This document shows positions 1-7,303 of a stretch of 32,918 nt of DNA, one piece after another. The stretch is from assembly GCA_947466965.1 (NCBI GenBank), contig CANIFU010000027.1, positions 1 to 32,918 of the forward strand. Direction: 5' to 3'. Both the position numbers and the translations under genes were made by a program. The notes under the pieces were generated by a model that was not told the DNA's origin, searched no databases, and was given only the letters and a program-made list of their open reading frames with translations. Position 1 is the first letter of the stretch; every line of letters begins with the position of its first letter. This DNA comes from Bacteroidota bacterium (GTDB taxonomy: Bacteria; Bacteroidota; Bacteroidia; 2-12-FULL-35-15).

Positions 1-410
1 CCTTGATTCACCGACAGATTTTTTAATTCATCACTGAATTGATTTTTTAACTGTTTTTCAGCCAATTTCATAAATGCTTTTTTACCACTTTCGCTTGGAA
101 TGGTAGCTAACACTCTATCGTATTCTTTTAATTTTGCAGATGCCAGAATAGCATAAGGGTAAACTTTTTTTACATTGTATTTTAATCTGTCCCAAGCTGC
201 TTTTTGCCTGTAATTTTTAAAAACACGATCGGCACTACAGGTAACTACCCCTAATTTCGCGTACGGAATTGTATCTCCTTCATAATAAACAGTCTCTACT
301 AAGGTCCCTATAATTTCAGGAACAGCCGGCTTAAGGGTTGTATTCGTCTGAGTCATCCCGGCAAACGGAATAAAGAAAAAAAGTAAGAATAGGAGAATTC
401 TTGTTGCCAT
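1..410 (-). CDS. DUF4294 domain-containing secreted protein (partial, 3' end outside window)
   Basis: The reading frame runs without a stop from an ATG at 410 to the left edge, giving the first 136 residues. Residues 1-21 form a signal peptide: a short basic start, a run of Leu/Phe/Ile, then a likely cleavage near Gly-Met-Thr-Gln. The mature part contains the pattern W-x-R-L-x-x-N-V-K-K-V-Y-P-Y-A, then E-Y-D-x-x-L and a Lys-rich helix. I recognise this as the Bacteroidota-specific DUF4294 family (usually about 200-230 aa), so roughly a third is missing. The family has no established function; export to the periplasm is inferred from the signal peptide. No clear promoter is visible upstream (411-634). 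The family call rests on remembered conserved motifs. Confidence 0.8.
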   Translation of the reverse strand, partial: MATRILLFLLFFFIPFAGMTQTNTTLKPAVPEIIGTLVETVYYEGDTIPYAKLGVVTCSADRVFKNYRQKAAWDRLKYNVKKVYPYAILASAKLKEYDRVLATIPSESGKKAFMKLAEKQLKNQFSDELKNLSVNQ

Positions 411-634
411 TTTAGGCTGTATTTGTTTCTATAACGAGTAAGGATGCTAAAAGTTGCATATCTAGTATGATTATTTGTAAACTAAACCGTGCTTGTTAAC
501 AATAAACACGTCACATCACTAAGTGAACCATTTCATAAAAACGTCCATAGGAGTTAAGAAGCAATCGAAACTTTTTCTGCCCTCATCCTATTAGATTGAT
601 TTCAATCGGTCGCAATGTAACTTCGCAAGAACAA

Positions 635-2110
635 TTATCTATTCGATTTCCATTTCGAAACGCTCTGCCCTTCTTCCGGCTTTTGAGTACCCGTTTTTGA
701 AGAACTCATCAATTTTGCAGCAAATAAAGCAGCAATAAGAGCCTCGTCTTCATTTGTTTCAGCAAGCATTTCAGGCGAATAATGAAATTTGATGAAGTGT
801 GTATCAAAATTTCCGGAAGTAAATGCATTGTGTTTCAACACAAACTTACAAAAGCTCAACGTAGTTTCTACCCCCACGATCTTATAATCATCAATTGCGC
901 GGATCATCCGATTGATGGCTTCTTCACGGTCTTTTCCATGTGTAACCAACTTGGCAATCATTGGATCATAATAAATAGGAATATCCATTCCCTCTTCAAA
1001 TCCATCATCCACACGAACACCCAAGCCTTGCGGACGCTTATACGTAACTAATTTACCAATATCCGGTAAAAAATTATTTGTCGGATCTTCTGCATATACA
1101 CGTACTTCAAGACTGTGTCCATTAATTTTTAAGTCTTCCTGTTTGAAGGCTAATTTTTCCCCTCTAGCAATTTTGATTTGTTCTTTCACAAGATCCAAAC
1201 CTGTGATCATTTCGGTAACGGGGTGCTCCACCTGCAAACGGGTATTCATCTCTAAGAAATAGAAATTTTTGTTTTCATCCAATAAAAACTCCACTGTACC
1301 TGCACCCACATAATCGCATGCTTTACCAACATTTACAGCACATTCACCCATTGCTTTCCGGATTTCAGGAGTAAGAACAGAAGAAGGTGCTTCTTCAATC
1401 ACTTTCTGGTGGCGTCTTTGAATGGAACATTCGCGCTCAAATAAGTAAACGATATTACCATGTGTATCACCAAGAATCTGGATTTCAATATGTCGCGGAC
1501 CAGCAACATAGCGTTCTATAAAAACAGAACCATCACCAAAAGCAGAGGTCGCTTCACTCACTGCCATTTTCATTTGCTCCTCAAACTCTTCAATCACTTC
1601 AACGATACGCATTCCCTTTCCGCCACCACCTGCACTTGCTTTTATCAAAAGCGGAAATCCGGTTGCAAGTGCTACTTTTTTTCCTTCTTCAACAGTCGAA
1701 ATAGCACCTTCAGAGCCGGGCACCATTGGTATTTTATATTTTTTAACTGCCGCTTTCGCAGATAACTTATCCCCCATCATATTCATTGCTTCCGCTGAGG
1801 GGCCGATAAATATGATACCTGCTTTTTTTACTTTTCGAGCAAATTCGGCATTTTCAGAAAGGAAACCATATCCGGGATGTATACCATCCACATTTAGTTT
1901 TTTACAAACTTCAATAATATTATCACCAAGCAAGTACGATTGGTTTGATGGCGGAGGCCCAATGCATACAGCCTCATCAGCATATTTTACAAAAGGAGCA
2001 TTTCTATCCGCTTCGGAATAGATGGCTACGGTTTGAATACCCATTTCTCTGCAAGAACGCATTACCCGTAATGCAATCTCTCCTCTGTTGGCAACTAGTA
2101 TTTTGTTCAT
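635..2110 (-). CDS. accC: Biotin carboxylase subunit of an acyl-CoA carboxylase (AccC-like)
   Basis: This 491-residue protein should carry out ATP-dependent carboxylation of biotin on a carrier protein, the first half-reaction of acetyl- or propionyl-CoA carboxylase. It opens with M-N-K-I-L-V-A-N-R-G-E-I-A, the classic biotin-carboxylase N-terminus. An in-frame start 36 bases upstream would only add a non-conserved peptide, so I use 2110. The ATP-grasp glycine loop GGGGKG is at about residues 161-166, and the E-M-N-T-R-L-Q-V-E-H-P-V-T-E motif lies near residue 290. Canonical AccC is about 450 aa. The extra 40-45 C-terminal residues resemble the longer Bacteroidota biotin carboxylases often linked to propionyl-CoA or other acyl-CoA carboxylases. 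No biotin carrier or partner carboxyltransferase is adjacent, and accD lies 27 kb away. Substrate is therefore unresolved and the symbol is provisional. Confidence 0.93.
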   Translation of the reverse strand: MNKILVANRGEIALRVMRSCREMGIQTVAIYSEADRNAPFVKYADEAVCIGPPPSNQSYLLGDNIIEVCKKLNVDGIHPGYGFLSENAEFARKVKKAGIIFIGPSAEAMNMMGDKLSAKAAVKKYKIPMVPGSEGAISTVEEGKKVALATGFPLLIKASAGGGGKGMRIVEVIEEFEEQMKMAVSEATSAFGDGSVFIERYVAGPRHIEIQILGDTHGNIVYLFERECSIQRRHQKVIEEAPSSVLTPEIRKAMGECAVNVGKACDYVGAGTVEFLLDENKNFYFLEMNTRLQVEHPVTEMITGLDLVKEQIKIARGEKLAFKQEDLKINGHSLEVRVYAEDPTNNFLPDIGKLVTYKRPQGLGVRVDDGFEEGMDIPIYYDPMIAKLVTHGKDREEAINRMIRAIDDYKIVGVETTLSFCKFVLKHNAFTSGNFDTHFIKFHYSPEMLAETNEDEALIAALFAAKLMSSSKTGTQKPEEGQSVSKWKSNR

Positions 2111-2175
2111 AAAATGTTGATTATTAATCTGTGTTTCACCTTTCAAAAAAAATATATTTGTGAAGGGTCAATCAT

Positions 2176-2200
2176 CTTCAATTGAAGCTGTACAAACCTA
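2176..2200 (-). promoter_or_regulatory. Possible accC -7 box with adjacent 12-bp palindrome
   Basis: On the minus strand TAGGTTTG (2193-2200) fits the Bacteroidota -7 box TAnnTTTG, about 83 bases upstream of the accC start. No good TTTG sits at the expected -33 distance. Just downstream is a perfect 12-bp palindrome, CTTCAATTGAAG (2176-2187), near the expected start of the transcript. Palindromes this short occur by chance several times in 33 kb, so an operator role is only a possibility. Confidence 0.3.
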
Positions 2201-2376
2201 ATAAAAAAGTTTTTATTGCGCTTGAATATTTAAACGCAATATCAACAAATTATCATCCCAATAAAAAGCGTATTATTTTAAAAAAAAGAATAGTTGTCTA
2301 ATTTTTCTCTTTCAGTTACGAATAGGAAGTCTTAGAGATTTTTAACCCTCACAAAAAACGATTATACAAAAGCAAC

Positions 2377-2619
2377 ATGCAGCACATAACTAATCAACCC
2401 GATTCAGGTCTATTATTGGAGCTTGTGCGCATGAAAATGCCTTTTGGTCGTTACAAGAATACTATTTTATGCGATCTGCCCGTTTCCTATTTGGAATGGT
2501 TTCAGCGCAAAGGTTTTCCGGATGGTAAATTGGGAATGCTTTTACAAACCCTTTATGAAATTAAATTGAATGGCTTGGAAGGCCTATTAAAACCTATCAA
2601 AAATATGAAAGTTGGTTAA
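2377..2619 (+). CDS. DUF3820 family small protein
   Basis: An 80-residue cytoplasmic protein with no signal peptide or membrane segment. The centre carries the DUF3820 signature: M-P-F-G-R-Y-K, then L-P-V-S-Y-L-E-W-F, then G-F-P-D-G-K-L-G, ending with Y-E-I-K-L-N-G-L-E-G-L-L. These match the whole family domain (about 65-75 aa), so the gene is complete. Members are found across Bacteroidota and Proteobacteria and are sometimes labelled putative quorum-sensing-regulated virulence factors, but no biochemical role is established to my knowledge. It stands alone between a divergent accC and a downstream outer-membrane gene in the same direction (116-bp gap). The upstream region has no clear promoter. 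Confidence 0.85.
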   Translation: MQHITNQPDSGLLLELVRMKMPFGRYKNTILCDLPVSYLEWFQRKGFPDGKLGMLLQTLYEIKLNGLEGLLKPIKNMKVG

Positions 2620-2735
2620 GTGATTTTTCCTCTTTTTAGATGATCATCACAATATCCCTTTCTGTATGTCAAAAAACATTCAAAGATCTATTTTTAGTAT
2701 GGTCACCGCTTTGTTATAATTATTAATTTTACAAC

Positions 2736-3662
2736 ATGAATAAAATCAGCCATCTATATTTAGCCCTATTTCTCTTCTTTTCAACGTTAATGTTTGCTCA
2801 GGAAACAACGGAGAGCGAAACGACTGAAACGCCAGGAAAACAGCACCCATTTAAAATTGGATTTTATGTGGGATCCTATTTTGCAAATAAATACACAGCC
2901 GGTGTTTATGATGGTTATGGCTTTGATATGGATGGTGTGAGAATTACTAATTTCGAGGAGAGCTGGATGAATAACAAGATCAACTTTCAATATGGTGGCG
3001 GTAACGGACAAATAGACCAAATCGCACAAGCGCTGAATGTAAATCCCCGAAATTCTCCTTCACCAGGCTGGGAATTATTTACTAAAGAAAATATGCCCGT
3101 TAACATGCGTTATACCGCCTCCTTTTTATTCGGCTTACAATGCAGATACTCGGTAGATAATAAAAATGCAATTTCCTTAAATGTGAATGCTTCAAAATTA
3201 AATGTTTCAGGAAACTTTACAATCACTACTATCCCTCCTACCGGTTCTAGCCAAATCAATAAGAGCATACAAACGTTTGGGATAAAAGGCGGTGAACAGC
3301 GTTTAATGATTCAGATTGGATACAACAGGTTGTTTGGCGACAATGAAACAATCAATTTCTTTGCAGAAGGTGGATTAAATATGACGTATTCTCAATTCGA
3401 TAAAAACGAGATCCTCATTAATAATCTAAAGATTGATTTAACCGAATTCTATGATTACCAGGGAATTCAGTCAGGTTATACGAAACTACCAAGTGGAATG
3501 GGATTGGGAGCGTATGCCGGAGTAGGGATCAACATTGCGATGGGTGAAAAATTTACGATTCAATTAATTTACAGTCCTTCCTATGAGGGAATTAAGATCG
3601 GAGATAAACCAACATTGAATTGGCAGCATTCTGTTGGGCTAAGAGCCTATTATAATTTTTAG
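2736..3662 (+). CDS. Secreted outer-membrane beta-barrel-like protein, function unknown
   Basis: A 308-residue protein with a clear signal peptide (M-N-K-I-S-H start, Leu/Phe-rich core, cleavage near F-A-Q-E at 20-23). The mature chain has many alternating hydrophobic strands rich in Gly, Asn, Tyr and Thr. It ends with strand-like segments and a terminal aromatic, R-A-Y-Y-N-F, as expected for an outer-membrane beta-barrel recognised by BamA. Segments such as F-F-A-E-G-G-L-N-M-T-Y and G-A-Y-A-G-V-G-I-N-I-A look like transmembrane strands. I recognise no specific family and no substrate can be inferred. It is convergent with the downstream DUF58 gene (42-bp gap). No confident promoter is visible. 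Confidence 0.75.
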   Translation: MNKISHLYLALFLFFSTLMFAQETTESETTETPGKQHPFKIGFYVGSYFANKYTAGVYDGYGFDMDGVRITNFEESWMNNKINFQYGGGNGQIDQIAQALNVNPRNSPSPGWELFTKENMPVNMRYTASFLFGLQCRYSVDNKNAISLNVNASKLNVSGNFTITTIPPTGSSQINKSIQTFGIKGGEQRLMIQIGYNRLFGDNETINFFAEGGLNMTYSQFDKNEILINNLKIDLTEFYDYQGIQSGYTKLPSGMGLGAYAGVGINIAMGEKFTIQLIYSPSYEGIKIGDKPTLNWQHSVGLRAYYNF

Positions 3663-3704
3663 ATTTTTTTAACTGCTTTTTTTACACATCAGCTATCATA
3701 GAAA

Positions 3705-4634
3705 TCAGATCATTCGTGTGCGCTTCGTTAAATAGGGCATCAACACCTGTTCAAATCCTTCATTTATATTTGCTTCTACAAAATCAATTTTATATTGACC
3801 GCATTTCAACATTAATTCCTTTTTGTATTCTGCCATTTGGCTGAGGTAGGACTCTTTTATTTCATTTGGGTGCAACTTGATCTCTTCTCCCGTTTCCATA
3901 TCAACGAATCGATATGGACGGTTTTCAAAATTAAATTCCATTTCTTTTTTCTTATCTACCACATGAAACAATATAACCTCGTGCTTATTGTGTTTCAAAT
4001 GCTGCAAAGCGGAAAATAATTCATCCGCATTCGCTTTCGAATCCATCATATCACTAAATATCAACACTAAAGAACGTTTGTGAATACTTTCGGCAATCTG
4101 ATGCAAAGCAGTAATGGCTGATGTTTTTTTATGAACGCTAACATCATAAGGTTGAATGCGCTTCTCTAACTCGTGGTACAACATTTTATGATGTAAGGAA
4201 CTGGATTTAGCAGGAGTGTGTACTTCCAGTGTTTCTGAAAAAACACTTAAACCAACAGCATCCCGCTGACGTTTTAACAACTCTATCATCGCGGCAGCGC
4301 AGTAAACAGAAAAGGTAATCTTATTTTGTTTCAGCTCTTTTCCAACGGGCATTGGAAAATACATGGATGAAGAATCATCAATGATCAGTTGACAACGAAG
4401 GTTGGTTTCTTCTTCGTAACGTTTAATAAAAAGTTTATCGGTGCGACCGTATAATTTCCAATCAATGTGTTTGGTTGATTCGCCTTTGTTGTACAAACGA
4501 TGTTCAGCAAACTCAACACTGAAACCATGAAACGGACTCTTGTGTAAACCGGTAATAAACCCTTCCACCACCTGTTTAGCGATTAACTCGAGATGAGTGA
4601 ATTGACGGATTTGTTGTTGGTCTATTGAGTTCAA
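3705..4634 (-). CDS. DUF58 / von Willebrand A-like domain protein
   Basis: A 309-residue soluble protein. The N-terminal third has the DUF58 core: G-F-S-V-E-F-A-E-H-R-x-Y, then H-I-D-W-K-L-Y-G-R-T-D-K-L-F-I-K-R-Y-E-E-E. The vWA-like fold follows, with a MIDAS-type D-x-S-x-S at residues 86-90 and a second acidic site in L-V-L-I-F-S-D-M-M-D. DUF58 proteins usually work with a MoxR AAA ATPase in Bat-type operons. No MoxR gene is adjacent here, so the partner must lie elsewhere. The gene follows trxA in the same direction with a repeat-filled 129-bp gap. I recall dnaE, trxA and DUF58 being neighbours in Flavobacteriia, which fits this order apart from the 5273 gene. The cellular role is unknown. 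Confidence 0.88.
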   Translation of the reverse strand: MNSIDQQQIRQFTHLELIAKQVVEGFITGLHKSPFHGFSVEFAEHRLYNKGESTKHIDWKLYGRTDKLFIKRYEEETNLRCQLIIDDSSSMYFPMPVGKELKQNKITFSVYCAAAMIELLKRQRDAVGLSVFSETLEVHTPAKSSSLHHKMLYHELEKRIQPYDVSVHKKTSAITALHQIAESIHKRSLVLIFSDMMDSKANADELFSALQHLKHNKHEVILFHVVDKKKEMEFNFENRPYRFVDMETGEEIKLHPNEIKESYLSQMAEYKKELMLKCGQYKIDFVEANINEGFEQVLMPYLTKRTRMI

Positions 4635-4764
4635 AGTTTGAAAATTGAAAGTTTTTTAAACGTAATGAAATTGAAAATTATTGCCATCAAGCTTTAGATA
4701 AAAGTAAAGCAGTAGGTTACTTACCTACTGCCAACTTTGAACTTTAAACTTTTTAAACTTGAAC
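4628..4764. repeat. Composite short-word inverted repeat between DUF58 and trxA
   Basis: The left arm (4628-4660) is built from words like GTTCAAAGTTTGAAA, and the right arm (4733-4764) from AACTTTGAACTTTAAAC, roughly its reverse complement. Between them is a perfect hairpin: GCAGTAGGT, loop TACTT, ACCTACTGC (4709-4731). Read on the minus strand it follows the trxA stop directly and could fold and terminate the trxA transcript. The composition resembles low-complexity intergenic repeats I recall from Bacteroidota genomes. Confidence 0.7.
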
Positions 4765-5081
4765 TAAAGCAACGCTTTAAGTTTTGCATCTAATACAGAT
4801 TTAGGAACTACTCCAACTTGCTTATCAACAACCTCTCCACCTTTAAAGAAAAGGATTGTAGGGATGTTGCGGATTCCGAACATTGCAGAAATATTTGCGT
4901 TATTGTCAACGTTAACTTTTCCAACAACGGCTGTGTCTGCATAATCTTTTGATAATTCTTCAACAACAGGTCCAACCATACGACATGGTCCACACCATTC
5001 TGCCCAAAAGTCAAGTAATACAGGTTTTGTTGATTTTGCTACTAACTCATCAAAGTTAGCGTCTGTGATTTCTAATGCCAT
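4764..5081 (-). CDS. trxA: Thioredoxin
   Basis: A 105-residue single-domain thioredoxin that reduces protein disulfides in the cytoplasm with electrons from thioredoxin reductase. The active site W-C-G-P-C is at residues 29-33, preceded by V-L-L-D-F-W-A-E. The cis-proline loop appears as R-N-I-P-T-I-L-F-F, and the length matches the family. There is no signal peptide, so it is not one of the exported TlpA-like forms. Its stop overlaps the edge of the composite repeat at 4628-4764. Upstream are two overlapping candidate promoters, one vegetative and one sigma-54-like, and a 17-bp dyad (5135-5203). This gene is therefore a good candidate for regulated expression. Confidence 0.97.
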   Translation of the reverse strand: MALEITDANFDELVAKSTKPVLLDFWAEWCGPCRMVGPVVEELSKDYADTAVVGKVNVDNNANISAMFGIRNIPTILFFKGGEVVDKQVGVVPKSVLDAKLKALL

Positions 5082-5134
5082 CTTTTAAAAATTTTAATTT
5101 ATGATTGATAAATACTGATTTTTCAATTGAACCC

Positions 5135-5166
5135 TAAAGATAAAATTGTATTTCAACATAGGCAAA
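5135..5166 (-). promoter_or_regulatory. Vegetative-type promoter for trxA
   Basis: On the minus strand TTTG (5163-5166) is followed after 20 bases by TATCTTTA (5135-5142), close to the Bacteroidota consensus TTTG, N19, TAnnTTTG. Transcription would start near 5130 and leave a leader of about 50 bases. The -33 element overlaps the sigma-54-like -12 element, so the two readings may compete or only one is real. Confidence 0.6.
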
Positions 5167-5178
5167 CGATTTGCCAAA
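5161..5178 (-). promoter_or_regulatory. Sigma-54-like -24/-12 promoter element upstream of trxA
   Basis: The minus strand reads TTTGGCAAATCGTTTGCC. The GG at 5175-5174 and GC at 5163-5162 are separated by 10 bases, exactly the spacing of the RpoN -24/-12 pattern (TTGGCA, N6, TTGC). A start near 5150 would give a leader of about 70 bases. The same DNA is also an inverted repeat, GGCAAA-CGA-TTTGCC, so an operator for a dimeric regulator is an alternative reading. Confidence 0.45.
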
Positions 5179-5186
5179 TTGTTTTT

Positions 5187-5203
5187 AATGACAGGCTGTC
5201 ATT
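5187..5203. promoter_or_regulatory. 17-bp dyad AATGACAGgCTGTCATT, candidate regulator site
   Basis: Perfect 8-bp arms flank one central base. It lies just upstream of the sigma-54-like element of trxA and directly abuts the -33 box (5204-5207) of the divergent 5273 gene, so a protein bound here could affect both genes. An 8+8 dyad with a 1-base centre is expected about once per 65 kb in random sequence, so its placement exactly between two promoters is suggestive. The binding protein is unknown. Confidence 0.5.
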
Positions 5204-5234
5204 TTTGTTAATTTATGTAAAAGAGGTATCTTTA
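5204..5234 (+). promoter_or_regulatory. Bacteroidota-type promoter for the 5273 gene
   Basis: TTTG (5204-5207), then exactly 19 bases, then TATCTTTA (5227-5234), close to the consensus TAnnTTTG. The start would be near 5240, about 33 bases before the ATG at 5273. The upstream edge abuts the 17-bp dyad at 5187-5203. Confidence 0.65.
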
Positions 5235-5272
5235 TAGAATAAATAAAGCCATCTTTCGTTTATTTTAACCTA

Positions 5273-7111
5273 ATGGTAAAACAACAATATTCTTATATGA
5301 TCATTACGCCAGCTTATAAAACATATTTTTTTTCTTTTTGCTTATTTTTAATATTCTTACATAGCATAAACTCAAATGCACAACCAAGAATCGAAGGCAT
5401 TGTTTCACATAATGGCAAGCCGCTTCAAGGAGCCGATGTACTTATTATCAATAGTTCAGGTACAGAAAAAGTTTTAACGACGAACGCTGCAGGTGGTTAC
5501 AGCTTTAATTTTCCTCCGAACGAAGAGTATGACATTTCTATCTCAAAAGTAGGATTTACCCAATTTCAGATCAGTTATTCAACTATGGGTTTGACAGGGG
5601 AAGCATCAAAGAAATTCAAAAGCACATTCAAACCTGTAAGTGAGCTGTTTGAGCTTCCTTCTGACCAGGGAACAATTTTAAAATTAAACGCTATTTTAGA
5701 TAAACCATTATTAAGCTATTACTTTAATTCAGAAAAAAACACGATGGACTCGGATGAAAATTTGGAGCAATCTTTAACACAGCGTTTATCGGAAGTGGCA
5801 GCAATATCAGGAACAAAATCATCAACAATAGAAACAAACTATAAAAGTGCATTGGCAAAAGGGGATGCTGCTTTGCAATCTAAAAATTACGATTTAGCAA
5901 AGTCTGCATATAATGAAGCACTCAATGCGAAACCAGACGAACAATATCCAAATACAAAACTTGCGGAAGTAGCTAAAGCCATTGCCGATGCAGAAGCAAA
6001 AGAAAAAGCGGTTGCGGCAGAAAAAGAACGATTAGCGAAAGAAAAAGTCTTGGCCGATGCTGCCGCGAAAGAAAAAGCTGAAAAAGATAAAGAATTAGCT
6101 GCTGCTGCTGCAAAAGAAAAAGCAGAAAAGGATAAAGCATTAGCGGCTTCCGCGGCTGAAAAGGCGGCGGCTGAGCTTGCTGAAAAAAATAAATTAGCGA
6201 AAGATAAAGCCGACAAAGATAAAGCAGCTGCCGATGCAGCAGAAGCCGAACGATTGGCAAAAGAAAAAGAAAAAGCAGATGCCATTGCGAAGGCCAAAGC
6301 AGCTAAGGAATTAGCCGATAAGGAATTGGCGGATAAAGCGGCAGCCGAGCTTGCAGAAAAAAATAGATTAGCAAAAGAGAAAGCTGAGAAAGACAAAGCG
6401 GCTGCCGATGCTGCAGAAGCCGAACGATTGGCAAAAGAAAAAGAAAAAGCAGATGCCATCGCCAAAGCGAAAGCTGATGCGGATAAAGCTGCTAAGGAAA
6501 TTGCTGACAAAGCTGCTGCTGATCTTGCAGAAAAAAATAGATTAGCGAAAGAGAAAGCAGACAGAGAGAAAGCTGCTGCTGATGCTGCAGAGACAGAACG
6601 ATTAGCGAAAGAAAAAGAAAAAGCGGATGCCATCGCAAAAGCCAAAGCAGATGCCGATAAAGCGCTTGCTGAACAAGCCGAAAAAGAAAGAATTGCAAAA
6701 GAAAATGAATTAAAATTAGTACAAGCTAAATATGATAATGCGATTGCCAAAGGTGACTCTTGCGTAAAGGCGAAAAGTTATGATATGGCTAAAACCAGTT
6801 ATACAAGTGCTGCGTCTCTGAAGCCCAAAGAAACGATTCCTGCCATAAAAATAAAAGAAGTGGATTCCTTAATTGAAACCGAAAAACGTTCGCTTTACAC
6901 AAACGAATTAGCAAAAAAATATCCCGAAGGTGTAACAGAGGAAAAAGTAAAAGAAGGAAATGCTAATATTACCAAACGTATTGTAGTAAAAGGAAATACA
7001 GGTAATTTATATATCAAAAAGGAAACAGGCTTCGGAGCAACATACTTTTTTAAAGATGGTGCAACAATTACGGAGAGTGAGTTTATTAAAAATACGGAAG
7101 GGAAGAAATAG
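5273..7111 (+). CDS. Secreted Lys/Ala/Glu-rich helical protein with carboxypeptidase-regulatory-like N-terminus
   Basis: A 612-residue exported protein. Residues 1-37 form a signal peptide ending N-S-N-A-Q; Met9 is an alternative start that keeps the signal. Residues 38-105 resemble a CarboxypepD_reg-like beta-sandwich (I-E-G-I-V-S-H-N-G-K-P-L-Q-G-A-D-V). A TPR-like motif at about 190-230 (G-D-A-A-L-Q-S-K-N-Y-D-L-A-K) is matched by a second at about 487-530 (G-D-S-C-V-K-A-K-S-Y-D-M-A-K). Between them lies about 255 residues of Lys/Ala/Glu/Asp helix, including three copies of a 58-residue unit (299-472). The C-terminal 70 residues are distinct and appear conserved in related proteins (Y-P-E-G-V-T-E-E, Y-F-F-K-D-G-A-T-I-T-E). 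TolA domain II is a physical analogue, suggesting a periplasm-spanning role, but no homology or function is claimed. It separates dnaE from trxA in the opposite direction. Confidence 0.85.
   Translation: MVKQQYSYMIITPAYKTYFFSFCLFLIFLHSINSNAQPRIEGIVSHNGKPLQGADVLIINSSGTEKVLTTNAAGGYSFNFPPNEEYDISISKVGFTQFQISYSTMGLTGEASKKFKSTFKPVSELFELPSDQGTILKLNAILDKPLLSYYFNSEKNTMDSDENLEQSLTQRLSEVAAISGTKSSTIETNYKSALAKGDAALQSKNYDLAKSAYNEALNAKPDEQYPNTKLAEVAKAIADAEAKEKAVAAEKERLAKEKVLADAAAKEKAEKDKELAAAAAKEKAEKDKALAASAAEKAAAELAEKNKLAKDKADKDKAAADAAEAERLAKEKEKADAIAKAKAAKELADKELADKAAAELAEKNRLAKEKAEKDKAAADAAEAERLAKEKEKADAIAKAKADADKAAKEIADKAAADLAEKNRLAKEKADREKAAADAAETERLAKEKEKADAIAKAKADADKALAEQAEKERIAKENELKLVQAKYDNAIAKGDSCVKAKSYDMAKTSYTSAASLKPKETIPAIKIKEVDSLIETEKRSLYTNELAKKYPEGVTEEKVKEGNANITKRIVVKGNTGNLYIKKETGFGATYFFKDGATITESEFIKNTEGKK
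6167..6688 (+). repeat. Three tandem 174-bp coding repeats
   Basis: Copies at 6167-6340, 6341-6514 and 6515-6688 each encode 58 residues beginning A-A-(E/D)-L-A-E-K-N and sharing A-E-x-E-R-L-A-K-E-K-E-K-A-D-A-I-A-K-A-K-like segments. Nucleotide similarity is high, so recent duplication or gene conversion is likely and copy number may vary between strains. The opposite strand carries a long Ser/Ala/Phe-rich open frame that is only a by-product of the repeats. Confidence 0.9.
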
Positions 7112-7139
7112 GATTTTGTTTGTATGCCCTTCCCAAACA

Positions 7140-7257
7140 TCATCCCTAGATTGTTCTGTTTTTGTTCGACAGAATATAAACACAGGTATTGTTAAGATTC
7201 ATATTGTACTAAGATTGGATTTCTAATTGGAAGATCCAGTATCTTGGCTCGGGATGA
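7140..7257. repeat. Intergenic element with GTCATCCC-type inverted ends
   Basis: TCATCCCTAG (7140-7149) is matched by CTCGGGATGA (7248-7257), whose reverse complement TCATCCCGAG agrees at 9 of 10 positions. A second hairpin, TTCTGT/ACAGAA, lies near 7155-7175, and an AAGAT/ATCTT pair near 7231-7245. This resembles the dispersed CGTCATCCCGAG palindromes I recall from many bacterial genomes, here decayed. It fills the gap between two convergent genes, where it may act as a bidirectional terminator. Confidence 0.5.
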
Positions 7258-7303
7258 CGGTTACGAAAAGAATTTCTCTCCGATAATGACACTAATTTAA
7301 AAA

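Noticed and set aside
493-502. 10-bp palindrome TTGTTAACAA between the DUF4294 and accC genes
   Set aside because: Perfect palindromes of this length are expected often by chance in AT-rich DNA and no promoter is nearby.
782-1051. Open frame on the plus strand inside accC, and similar frames at 1460-1765 and 1812-2021
   Set aside because: They are antisense shadows of a strongly conserved biotin carboxylase and encode no recognisable protein.
5887-6750. 287-residue Ser/Ala/Phe-rich antisense open frame
   Set aside because: It is the mirror of the Lys/Ala/Glu-rich repeat on the coding strand, with no signals of its own.
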